From the NCBI GenBank assembly GCA_016931365.1, contig JAFGEY010000151.1, positions 1-8,037 on the forward strand: 8,037 nt of DNA, in the 5' to 3' direction. Shown piece by piece: positions 1-5,699 of this stretch. The position numbers were made by a program, and so were the translations under genes. This DNA is from Anaerolineae bacterium (lineage in GTDB: Bacteria > Chloroflexota > Anaerolineae > JAFGEY01). The notes beneath the pieces are model-generated. The model was not told where the DNA came from, ran no database searches, and was given only the letters and a program-made list of their open reading frames with translations. The first letter of the stretch is position 1, and the number at the start of each line of letters is the position of its first letter.

Positions 1-510
1 CATTTCGGGATGGAAGGCTGCATCGACATCAAGATGGGCACGCTGTCCAAGACCATCCCCAGCGTGGGCGGCTATATCGCCGGCGACATCGATCTGATCG
101 ACTATCTCAAGCACGCTTCGCGCCCCTTTATCTTTTCGGCGGCTTTGCCCCCGGCGGCAGTTGCAGCGGCGATGGAATCGTTCAAAGTGATTGAAGACGA
201 GCCGGAGCGGGTCAAGAAAGTGCAGCGTAACATGCGCTATTTCATCGACCGGCTGCAAGCCGCCGGATTCAACACGCTGAACACCGCAACCTGCATCGTG
301 CCGATCATCTGCGTCAGCGAGGAAAAAGCCTGGGAGATGGCCCGCTTGAGCCAGGCCGAGGACGTTTTTGTTCTGCCGGTGGTTGCCCCGGCGGTGCCGG
401 AGGGCCTGAGCCGGCTGCGCGCCAACGTGACCGCCGCGCACAGCATCGACGAGATCGACTATGCGGTGGACGTGTTCACCCGCGCGGCCAAACGGGTGGG
501 TGTGTTGTAA
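1..510 (+). CDS. PLP-dependent alpha-oxoamine synthase family aminotransferase, C-terminal part (5' end outside window)
   Basis: The reading frame is open from base 1 and ends at TAA 508-510, leaving 169 residues of a protein whose N-terminal half lies outside the window. The segment GTLSKTIPSVGGY carries the PLP Schiff-base lysine (K17 of the fragment). It matches the GT(L/F)SK..GSVGG(Y/F) signature of 8-amino-7-oxononanoate synthase, 2-amino-3-ketobutyrate CoA ligase, 5-aminolevulinate synthase and serine palmitoyltransferase. Further family marks are RPFIFSAALPP (about residues 39-49) and the C-terminal LRANVTAAHSIDEID. These enzymes condense an amino acid with an acyl-CoA or acyl-ACP and lose CO2. 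The visible part does not show which substrates are used, because the discriminating N-terminal residues are missing. No gene follows closely: the next + strand gene starts 139 bases downstream, beyond a palindromic repeat that might end the transcript. I am sure of the family and unsure of the reaction. Confidence 0.9.
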   Translation, partial: HFGMEGCIDIKMGTLSKTIPSVGGYIAGDIDLIDYLKHASRPFIFSAALPPAAVAAAMESFKVIEDEPERVKKVQRNMRYFIDRLQAAGFNTLNTATCIVPIICVSEEKAWEMARLSQAEDVFVLPVVAPAVPEGLSRLRANVTAAHSIDEIDYAVDVFTRAAKRVGVL

Positions 511-538
511 ACCGTGAGTCGCGGTTCGGCTCAGATGT

Positions 539-613
539 TTTTGACAGGATTTACAGGATGAACAAGATGTGGACCGGGATTTCATCTTGCAAATCTTGTT
601 CATCCTGTCGAAA
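539..613. repeat. Imperfect palindrome built of 9-base units (dispersed intergenic repeat)
   Basis: The left arm 539-569 and right arm 583-613 are each 31 bases and about 24 of 31 positions pair, around a 13-base centre (570-582). Each arm is also internally repetitive with period 9: GACAGGATT, TACAGGATG, AACAAGATG on the left and CATCTTGCA, AATCTTGTT, CATCCTGTC on the right. The same unit recurs at 1152-1178. From memory, strings of ACAGGAT 9-mers are common intergenic repeats in many bacteria. Transcribed, the arms could form a long hairpin and so act as a terminator or stabiliser for the upstream aminotransferase mRNA. No T-run follows, so an intrinsic terminator is not demonstrated. The rest of 511-649 holds no ORF that I can support. 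Confidence 0.75.
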
Positions 614-649
614 TGTGAGGTAGGTTGAGCCGTTACACAAGAGAGAACA

Positions 650-1138
650 ATGGGACCGCAGGCCGGAAAGCCACTCTTGTCTTCACGGGTCGAGGTCGCC
701 GTGCCGCTCGAGCGGGCGCGGGCGTGGTTCCTGTCGCTCCGGGATCATCCGGAACGCTATCGCTTTGCCACGCACGAGGGTTTTGCTTTCACCCAAGGTG
801 ACTTTGGCCGTGCCGGGGCCAGGTTTCAAACCGTCGAGCGCTTTCTGGGGGTGTGCAAGACGCTCCATTTCGAGTTGATCGCCGTTGGCGAAACCTCGTT
901 CGAGTTTACGCTGCTCGATCCGTTGAACGGCCAGGTCTGGGGGGCTTTTATCCTGGAAGCGCGATCACCCGCGCTGAGCGCATTGATCCTCAACGTCGGC
1001 GCGCACGCGCCCCTCGGGGCGCGTTTTTTGCGCTTCTGGCTCGTGCGCCTGGCCGTGCAGCGCCAGATCGACGGCGAGGTGCGGCACATCAAGACCTCGA
1101 TGGAGGCCCTTTCGGCTCAACATCCTTGCCGAGTTTGA
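650..1138 (+). CDS. SRPBCC (START/polyketide-cyclase-like) domain protein, 162 aa
   Basis: A 162-residue soluble protein. The pattern is that of the SRPBCC helix-grip fold: a first beta strand followed by a helix (SSRVEVAVPLERARAWFLSLRDHPERY, about residues 11-37), several central strands (FQTVERFLG, LHFELIAVG, SFEFTLLDP), and a long C-terminal helix (FLRFWLVRLAVQRQIDGEVRHIKTSMEAL, about 125-153). Proteins of this fold bind hydrophobic ligands in a deep cavity. No catalytic residue or ligand can be read from this sequence. The ATG at 650 is preceded by AGAGAGAACA, a weak purine-rich ribosome site. There is no signal peptide or membrane span. It is isolated: the next gene is convergent, and copies of a 9-mer repeat lie on both sides of it (539-613 and 1152-1178). 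The family assignment rests on secondary-structure pattern and the typical opening, not on a unique motif. Confidence 0.72.
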   Translation: MGPQAGKPLLSSRVEVAVPLERARAWFLSLRDHPERYRFATHEGFAFTQGDFGRAGARFQTVERFLGVCKTLHFELIAVGETSFEFTLLDPLNGQVWGAFILEARSPALSALILNVGAHAPLGARFLRFWLVRLAVQRQIDGEVRHIKTSMEALSAQHPCRV

Positions 1139-1151
1139 CATGAAGAACGGG

Positions 1152-1178
1152 AATCCTGTCAATCCTGTTCATCCTGTC
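1152..1178. repeat. Three tandem 9-mers of the ATCCTGT(C/T) family
   Basis: AATCCTGTC, AATCCTGTT and CATCCTGTC follow one another without gaps. The last 19 bases with one flanking base (1161-1179) match 592-610 of the upstream palindrome with one mismatch, in the same orientation. The block lies between the stop of the + strand SRPBCC gene and the stop of the - strand glycosyltransferase, and runs into the coding end of the latter. Here there is only one arm, so no hairpin is expected. Confidence 0.8.
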
Positions 1179-2361
1179 GGAATTGGGCGCTTTGATCCAG
1201 GGTGCGCTCATAGGCGGCAAAGGTCAGGTCGGCGGTTTGCGCCCAACTGAACTGCGCCGCCTGAGCGGCGCAGTTGCCGCGCAGTTTTTCGCGTAGACAG
1301 GAATCCTCGATCAATCTTTGGATCGCTCCAGCCAGCGCCTCGGCGTCTCCCGCCTCGACACACAATCCCGCCTCGCCCACCACCTCCGGCAGCGAACTCG
1401 CATTTGAGACAATGGCCGGCGTGCCGCAGGCAATCGCTTCCAGCGGTGGCAGGCCAAAGCCCTCGTAAAAGGACGGAAAGACAAAGGCCAGCGCCGCGCT
1501 GTAAAGCGCCGGCTTGTCCGCCTCGTCGATCCAGCCGGTCAGGCAGACGCGGCCGGCGATGCCGGGTTGATCGACGTCGAGTTGATCGACGATGCGCTGC
1601 GGGCTGGGGAAAAAAGCGGTGTCCTGGGCAGGCAGTTTTCCCGCCAGAACCAACTTGACGTCCGTCTGCTCCAGCCGGGCAAAGGCCTTAAGGATGCCCG
1701 GCACGTTTTTGCGCACGTCGAACCCGCCCAGGTAGAGCAGGTAGCGCGGCGGCAGGTTGTATTTACGCCGCACGCGGCCGATCTCGTCCGGGTCGGTGAC
1801 GGGCGCAAAATGCGCGTCGGGGGCAAGCAGCGTCGTGTCGACGCGCCCGGCGGGGATGCGCAAATGCCGGATGATGTCCCGCCGGGAAGCCTGCGAGTCG
1901 GTGAGCACATGTGTGGCCCGTCGCGCCGACGCGGCTACCAGCCGCGTGTACAGCCGGCCCAGTGCGCCGCCGCTGTATTCGGGCAGCAGCAGCGGGATCA
2001 GGTCGTGGATGGTGACCGCGGTGGGGATGGTTGCGTGCAGCGGCGAGGCCCAGTAGGGCGTGTGGATCAGGTCGGCGCCTTGGCAGCGCGCCGCACGGGG
2101 AAATGATACCTGTTCGAACCACACTTTGGCCAGGTGCCTGTGCAGCCGGTCGAATGGCGTGCGCAGCGTGTGCCACGTGCAGCAGTCGGCCAGCGGAATG
2201 GGCAATGCAGCCTGCGAGCCGTTCGGCCCATAATGCGGGCCGTAGAGCAAAAAGGTGTGCCTGGCGTATCGAGCGCAGTATTCGTCAAGCAGATGGGTGA
2301 GATACTGTCCACTGCCGGTGGTTGGGTGATCGATGAACCAGGCGTTGAGGGCGATCTTCAT
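1159..2361 (-). CDS. GT4-type (GT-B fold) glycosyltransferase, 400 aa
   Basis: A complete 400-residue retaining glycosyltransferase of family 4. The N-terminal acceptor domain opens with MKIALNAWFI and the glycine-rich loop TTGSGQYLTHLL (14-25). TIHDLIPLLLPE (117-128) is typical of mannosyl- and rhamnosyl-transferases of this group. The C-terminal nucleotide-sugar domain has YLLYLGGFDVRKNVPGILKAF (207-227) and the EX7E motif E300 to E308 in EGFGLPPLE, followed by GTPAIVSNASSLPEVVG (313-329). It transfers a sugar from an NDP-sugar to a lipid or polysaccharide acceptor on the cytoplasmic side of the membrane; donor and acceptor cannot be told. The frame is open further upstream (to 2706), but that part overlaps the J-domain gene out of frame. 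I chose ATG 2361 because MKIALNAWF is the usual start and it overlaps the upstream stop as ATGA. The last six codons (RQDEQD) and the stop lie in an intergenic-type repeat. Confidence 0.92.
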   Translation of the reverse strand: MKIALNAWFIDHPTTGSGQYLTHLLDEYCARYARHTFLLYGPHYGPNGSQAALPIPLADCCTWHTLRTPFDRLHRHLAKVWFEQVSFPRAARCQGADLIHTPYWASPLHATIPTAVTIHDLIPLLLPEYSGGALGRLYTRLVAASARRATHVLTDSQASRRDIIRHLRIPAGRVDTTLLAPDAHFAPVTDPDEIGRVRRKYNLPPRYLLYLGGFDVRKNVPGILKAFARLEQTDVKLVLAGKLPAQDTAFFPSPQRIVDQLDVDQPGIAGRVCLTGWIDEADKPALYSAALAFVFPSFYEGFGLPPLEAIACGTPAIVSNASSLPEVVGEAGLCVEAGDAEALAGAIQRLIEDSCLREKLRGNCAAQAAQFSWAQTADLTFAAYERTLDQSAQFRQDEQD

Positions 2362-2837
2362 CGATTGACCATCGCCAGGCTGGTGATCAGGGCGATCATG
2401 AGTGCGCCATCGATCGCTGCGGCAACAACATAGGCGGTTGATGTACGCGCAAAAGCGACGGTCAAAAGCAGGCTTGCTACAAGCAGCGCTGCGCAGGCTG
2501 TGGCCGCAATTCGCCAGCGCTGCGATTGCTGCCGTCGACGGCGTTCGCGCTGACGTCGCCACAATGCGTGATTGGCCGGCGGGCTGGATGTTTGCGGGGG
2601 CAGTGAATTCGCATACCCGCGCAGCCGATCGTATTCGGCGCGGCGCTGCGGGTTTTGGAGCACCTGATAAGCGGCATTGATGCGCACCATTTGCTCGCGC
2701 GCCCAATCGCGTTTTTCGGGCGGCATCGTGTCGGGGTGATAGTGTTTGGCCAGACCGCGATAGGCGTGTTTGATCTCATTTTCGCTGGCGATGGGTGCTA
2801 TGCCCAGGATGCGGTAATAGTTCGGCTGCTTGGACAC
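2358..2837 (-). CDS. Membrane-anchored J-domain (DnaJ-like) protein, 159 aa
   Basis: An N-terminal J domain (residues about 6-72: NYYRILGIAPIASENEIKHAYR... RRAEYDRLRG) contains the HPD motif at 34-36, which in this family stimulates the ATPase of an Hsp70 partner. A proline-rich linker (80-88) and a strongly basic stretch (94-109, many Arg) follow. Two hydrophobic segments (about 109-130 and 135-157) probably form a hairpin in the cytoplasmic membrane, with the J domain inside. There is no Gly/Phe region or zinc domain, so it is a type III (C) J protein, not DnaJ itself. The start is GTG 2837, seven bases after AGGAG. GTG 2840 is equally in frame but only four bases from it, and an upstream ATG at 2888 lies inside the regulator gene. 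The TGA stop overlaps the ATG of the glycosyltransferase (ATGA), so the two are likely translationally coupled. Confidence 0.88.
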   Translation of the reverse strand: MSKQPNYYRILGIAPIASENEIKHAYRGLAKHYHPDTMPPEKRDWAREQMVRINAAYQVLQNPQRRAEYDRLRGYANSLPPQTSSPPANHALWRRQRERRRRQQSQRWRIAATACAALLVASLLLTVAFARTSTAYVVAAAIDGALMIALITSLAMVNR

Positions 2838-2844
2838 CACGGAT

Positions 2845-2849
2845 CTCCT
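2845..2849 (-). promoter_or_regulatory. Shine-Dalgarno deciding the GTG start of the J-domain gene
   Basis: On the - strand CAGGAGATCC precedes two consecutive GTG codons. AGGAG is seven bases from the second GTG (2837) and four from the first (2840), favouring the second. It lies just after the regulator stop (2852-2854), so it is not buried in coding sequence. Confidence 0.7.
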
Positions 2850-2851
2850 GG

Positions 2852-3604
2852 TTATTGCGTGGAGCGCATGCGAAAATAGTACTGGCACTTGTCGCCGCGC
2901 ACGATCGATTTGCTGAACTCGATGGGCACACCCCCGCTATCCAGGGCGATGACTTCCATCAGCATCGCCGGCGCGCCGGGCGACGTGTGCAGCAGGTCGG
3001 CCTCGTATTCGGTGATCAGCACCGGTTCCAACGTTTGGTCTAGCTCGTGGACGCACACGCCGTAACGTGTGGCGATCACTTCGTATAACGAGCGGACGGT
3101 GAAATCATCTTGCAGCAGGTCGGGGAAGCGGTCGAGCGATAGGTAAGACGTTTCGATCATCAGCGGCTCATTGTCGGCCAGGCGCAGGCGCGACAGGCGC
3201 ATGACTTTTGCTTCTTCAGCAATGCGTAGCTGGCGGGCGACGGAAGGCTTGACCGTCTCAGGCTGTTGGGTCAACACTTGACTGCGTGGCAAGTAGCCGC
3301 TTTGACGCATTCGCGCGGAAAAGCCGAGCACTGTGGGCAGGCATTGTACGACTTTGGGGCGAGCAACAAACACGCCAATGCTCTCGACCTCATACAGCAA
3401 CCCTTCCTTGATCAATTCTTCGATGGCCTGGCGGATGAACAGCAGATGGATGCCGCTTTGACGGGCCAGTTCGCGGTCAGATGGGATCAAGTCGTCAGGG
3501 CGTAGTCGCTCGCTGGCAATGGCTTCGCGCACGCTCTCCTTGATCTGGTGATCGAGCGGAATCGGGCTGCTGGTATCGACTTGGATGATGAATTCAGTGC
3601 TCAA
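2852..3604 (-). CDS. GntR-family transcriptional regulator, HutC/UTRA subfamily, 250 aa
   Basis: Residues about 14-82 form the winged helix-turn-helix, with PSDRELARQSG (41-51) and IRQAIEELIKEGLLYEVESIGVFV (57-80). This matches the GntR consensus, but the wing reads SIGVFV instead of the usual RGTFV. Residues about 90-245 form the UTRA ligand-binding domain (LRLADNEPLMIETSYL, FTVRSLYEVI, RYGVCVHELDQTLEPVL, PAMLMEVIALDSGGVPIEFSKSIVRGDKCQYYF). UTRA regulators usually sense sugar phosphates or other small metabolites. Next to a sugar isomerase and kinase on the same strand, control of those genes and of itself is likely. The start is TTG 3604: AAAGGAA lies six bases upstream and no in-frame ATG is better placed. 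A promoter of its own lies 40 bases upstream. Only 14 bases separate it from the J-domain gene. Confidence 0.93.
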   Translation of the reverse strand: MSTEFIIQVDTSSPIPLDHQIKESVREAIASERLRPDDLIPSDRELARQSGIHLLFIRQAIEELIKEGLLYEVESIGVFVARPKVVQCLPTVLGFSARMRQSGYLPRSQVLTQQPETVKPSVARQLRIAEEAKVMRLSRLRLADNEPLMIETSYLSLDRFPDLLQDDFTVRSLYEVIATRYGVCVHELDQTLEPVLITEYEADLLHTSPGAPAMLMEVIALDSGGVPIEFSKSIVRGDKCQYYFRMRSTQ

Positions 3605-3610
3605 CGACAG

Positions 3611-3617
3611 TTCCTTT
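3611..3617 (-). promoter_or_regulatory. Shine-Dalgarno supporting the TTG start of the GntR regulator
   Basis: AAAGGAA on the - strand stands six bases ahead of TTG 3604-3602. The only nearby ATG (3623-3621) is out of frame, so this site is the main support for a TTG start. Confidence 0.65.
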
Positions 3618-3634
3618 GATCATGAGAATGTTGT

Positions 3635-3668
3635 TTGAACGCGATTATACCATATGTGCGCGTTTCAA
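3635..3668. repeat. Inverted repeat around the regulator -10 (candidate operator)
   Basis: TTGAACGCG (3635-3643) and CGCGTTTCAA (3659-3668) are inverted copies differing by one inserted T. They flank 15 bases that include the whole extended -10 element of the GntR gene. A protein bound here would block RNA polymerase, so autoregulation by the GntR product is plausible. It does not match the GTNTANAC core usual for HutC-type operators. Confidence 0.4.
3644..3652 (-). promoter_or_regulatory. Extended -10 promoter of the GntR regulator gene
   Basis: The - strand reads TGGTATAAT, a perfect -10 hexamer with the TGn extension. The best -35 at 17 bases is TTTATT, which is poor, as is usual for extended -10 promoters. 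Transcription would start near 3637, giving a leader of about 33 bases before TTG 3604. The TAA of TATAAT is the stop codon of the upstream kinase gene (ATG GTA TAA), so the promoter is built into the end of that gene. Confidence 0.6.
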
Positions 3669-4580
3669 TAAAAATGTGTGTACCTGTGCGGCAGGTGGAA
3701 TGCCGCCTGTCCCGCCGATGGTGGTCACGGCGATGGCCCCACAGGCGTTGCCAAAACGCACCGCGTCGGGGATAGACTGCTCCTCAATCACGCGCGCATA
3801 AATGAACCCGGCATTAAAAGCGTCGCCCGCGCCGGTGGTATCCACCGGGGTCACAGCAAAACCGGGCATGCGCCATACCAACTCGCCGGATCGAGCCAAT
3901 GCGCCTTGCGCACCCAACTTTACGATAACATTTTTTGTATAGCCAGACAAGATCGCACTTGATTTTTCTACGTCGACCTGGCCGGTAAAGTGCAGGGCCT
4001 CGGCCTCGTTGGGAAAAAAATAGTCGACGTAGGGCAAGACCTTGAAAATGTCTTTGCCCCACGTTTCGGTAGGATCCCAGCCGCTGTCGAGCGAGGTAGA
4101 TAATCCAGCCTCTTGAGCCGCTTTGAACAACGCGGGCAGGCCGGGGCGCAGCTTGTGCTGCAAAAAAATCGATGCGCTGTGCAAGTGATTGTAATTTTTC
4201 AGTTGATCCAGGTCGAGGTCATCGAGGCTCAGGTTGGCGATCGCGCCGAGGTAAGTCATCATCGCCCGATCGTGTGGGTAAGTGAGTGAGATGGTCGCGC
4301 CGGTGCGAATGTCCGGATTGCGGATCACGCCCTCGGTAATGACACCCATTCGCGCCAGTTCGCCGGTCAGAAATTCACCCAGCCCATCGGCGCCGACCTT
4401 GCTCCACATTGCGGTGTGGGCGCCCAGCCCCGCCGTCCAGCAGGCGCAGATCGACGAAGAGCCGCCCATCACGGTGCGGAAATCGTCGCAGAGCAGCTCT
4501 TGACCGAGCACCGGCAGCGAAAGCAGGCCGCTCATGATCAGATCGGCGTTCAGTTCGCCGACAACCAATACCTTTTTCAT
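3645..4580 (-). CDS. PfkB/ribokinase-family carbohydrate kinase, 311 aa
   Basis: A full-length PfkB-family kinase that phosphorylates a sugar or sugar derivative with ATP. The N-terminal strand KKVLVVGELNADLIM (2-16) with Asn11 and Asp13 is the usual substrate-binding start. GG at 39-40 is the diglycine hinge of the lid region. FFPNEAEALHFTG (188-200) is the N-x-x-E segment that helps bind Mg-phosphate. DTTGAGDAFNAGF (247-259) is PfkB signature 2, with the catalytic base Asp253 and the anion hole GAGD. Its ATG overlaps the isomerase stop (ATGA, 4577-4580), so the two are one translational unit. Substrate cannot be read directly. With a GlmS-like isomerase before it and a UTRA regulator after it, a fructosamine 6-kinase (FrlD-like) or amino-sugar kinase role is plausible. 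Ribokinase or nucleoside kinase is the alternative. Confidence 0.92.
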   Translation of the reverse strand: MKKVLVVGELNADLIMSGLLSLPVLGQELLCDDFRTVMGGSSSICACWTAGLGAHTAMWSKVGADGLGEFLTGELARMGVITEGVIRNPDIRTGATISLTYPHDRAMMTYLGAIANLSLDDLDLDQLKNYNHLHSASIFLQHKLRPGLPALFKAAQEAGLSTSLDSGWDPTETWGKDIFKVLPYVDYFFPNEAEALHFTGQVDVEKSSAILSGYTKNVIVKLGAQGALARSGELVWRMPGFAVTPVDTTGAGDAFNAGFIYARVIEEQSIPDAVRFGNACGAIAVTTIGGTGGIPPAAQVHTFLLKRAHMV

Positions 4581-5623
4581 AGCTCAATGACTGCTTTCAG
4601 GTTGTGCGGGCTGTCGGGATCGAGGCCGTTGGCGAGGGCGCGGTGAAAGGCGATGCGCTGTAAGACGGGCAGGCAGAGCGCGCCGCGCATCCATTCGTCA
4701 AGACCGCTCTTGAACTCGATCACATAGTCGGGCCTGGTGGTTTCCAATTGGGCCGCGTCATCGATCAGTGCCAGCGTGCGCCCGCCGAGCGCCTGCATAT
4801 CTTGCAAAACTTTTAATTCCTGCGCCAGTCCCACATCAGAGAGCAGGCCAACGACCAGGCTGTGCTCGTTCACCATCGACATCGGTCCATGGCGAAATTC
4901 CAACGTGTGAAAGGCCTCCGCATACGAGAGCGACATTTCTTTGGTCTTGAGCATAGCTTCGCAGGCCAGGCCGTACAACGCGCCGTTGCCCAGAAAAAAG
5001 AAGCGTTGCAGGTCGAGGTTTTCCCCCAACCGTTGGGGCAGATCGCCGGCGCGTGCGACTATGCCGGTCAGCGCATCAGGGAGACGTGACAGTTGCGCGA
5101 GTGTTTTTGAGTCATCGGCCATTGTGGCTGCCAGGGCTTGGGTGAGGATGAGCATACTACTGAACGAGCGCGTCTGGGCGACCGACTTTTCCTGCGCGTC
5201 CGGGCAGGCGAGGACAAAATCGGCTTTTTGGGCCAGCGGGCTGTCGGGGTGGCAAGTGACGACCAGTACCGGCCCGTCGCCGTCGGTTTGAAAGCGGTCG
5301 GTGGCCCACAGCGTTTCCGTCGTCGTGCCAGAACGGGACACGGCGAGCAGCATCGTATGCTCGGGAGCGGGCGCCGGGCCGTAAAGCCAGAGCTGCGAAG
5401 AAGGCAGTGCTTGGGCCGGGATGCCGGTGCTGCGGGCAAACGTTGCTGCGGCGGCGCAGGCAAGATAATAGGTCGATCCGCAGCCGATGACGATGATCTG
5501 TTTGGGTTGGGCCTGGGTTAAAAGAGTTTTTAAATCGGGCTGAACGTCTTGAAATTTGTCCAGCGTGGCCTGCCAAATCTGGGGTTGGCTGGTGATCTCG
5601 TTCCAGGTGTGTGAACCGGGCAT
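4577..5623 (-). CDS. SIS-domain sugar-phosphate isomerase/deaminase (GlmS isomerase-like, no glutaminase domain), 348 aa
   Basis: Two SIS domains (about 38-170 and 200-340), equivalent to the C-terminal isomerase half of GlmS without the glutaminase half. The first has IIVIGCGSTYYLA (43-55) and the phosphosugar loop SRSGTTTET (96-104). In the second, KTKEMSLSYAEAFHTLEFRHG aligns with the catalytic region of GlmS: K226, E229 and H245 correspond to E. coli K485, E488 and H504. The end, DPDSPHNLKAVIEL, keeps the C-terminal NL(A)K lysine. These residues support an active aldose-ketose isomerase, deaminase or deglycase working on a (2- or N-substituted) hexose 6-phosphate, as in FrlB, AgaS or SIS-type glucosamine-6-phosphate deaminases. 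ATG 5623 has AAAGGAG six bases upstream. It is the first gene of the - strand cluster and is coupled to the kinase by ATGA. Its promoter seems partly derived from an IS end. Confidence 0.92.
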   Translation of the reverse strand: MPGSHTWNEITSQPQIWQATLDKFQDVQPDLKTLLTQAQPKQIIVIGCGSTYYLACAAAATFARSTGIPAQALPSSQLWLYGPAPAPEHTMLLAVSRSGTTTETLWATDRFQTDGDGPVLVVTCHPDSPLAQKADFVLACPDAQEKSVAQTRSFSSMLILTQALAATMADDSKTLAQLSRLPDALTGIVARAGDLPQRLGENLDLQRFFFLGNGALYGLACEAMLKTKEMSLSYAEAFHTLEFRHGPMSMVNEHSLVVGLLSDVGLAQELKVLQDMQALGGRTLALIDDAAQLETTRPDYVIEFKSGLDEWMRGALCLPVLQRIAFHRALANGLDPDSPHNLKAVIEL

Positions 5624-5666
5624 AGGTTGCTCCTTTGCGTTTAGTCGAGAAAAAGGGTGAACTCAT

Positions 5667-5681
5667 GGGGATGGTATCCCC
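5667..5681. repeat. Short palindrome over the isomerase -10 region
   Basis: GGGGATGGTATCCCC is a perfect 6-base stem (GGGGAT/ATCCCC) with a 3-base centre, lying over the putative -10 of the isomerase promoter. It could be an operator. However, its two halves come from different DNA: 5673-5681 is the IS terminus and 5667-5672 is flank, so chance is a real possibility. Confidence 0.35.
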
Positions 5682-5699
5682 GCACTTAACCGTGGTCAA
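5671..5699 (-). promoter_or_regulatory. Putative sigma-70-type promoter of the isomerase-kinase genes, partly made by an IS end
   Basis: On the - strand TTGACC (5699-5694) is separated by exactly 17 bases from TACCAT (5676-5671), matching TTGACA and TATAAT at 5 and 4 of 6 positions. Transcription would begin near 5664, about 40 bases before the isomerase ATG at 5623. The -35 and the TACC of the -10 lie in or beside the terminal inverted repeat of the deleted IS element, and the final AT comes from flanking DNA. Confidence 0.5.
5673..5694 (+). repeat. Terminal inverted repeat of the deleted IS element, lower-coordinate end
   Basis: It starts GGTATCCCCGCACTTAACCG and pairs with 5938-5959 at 18 of 22 positions. 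This end carries the spacer and the start of the -10 of the isomerase promoter. Confidence 0.7.

Noticed and set aside
539..613. CRISPR array or intrinsic terminator
   Set aside because: The 9-base units have no unique spacers, and the hairpin is not followed by a T-run on either strand.
1567..2106. 179-codon + strand ORF opposite the glycosyltransferase
   Set aside because: Same reason: long antisense frame from GC-rich codon use, with no motif or ribosome site.
2362..2706. 115-residue N-terminal extension of the glycosyltransferase frame
   Set aside because: It overlaps the J-domain gene out of frame, has no family resemblance, and the GT4 start MKIALNAWF with the ATGA overlap explains the true start.
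4577..5623. Full glucosamine-6-phosphate synthase GlmS
   Set aside because: There is no N-terminal glutaminase domain and no catalytic Cys2; only the isomerase half is present and the start site is well supported.
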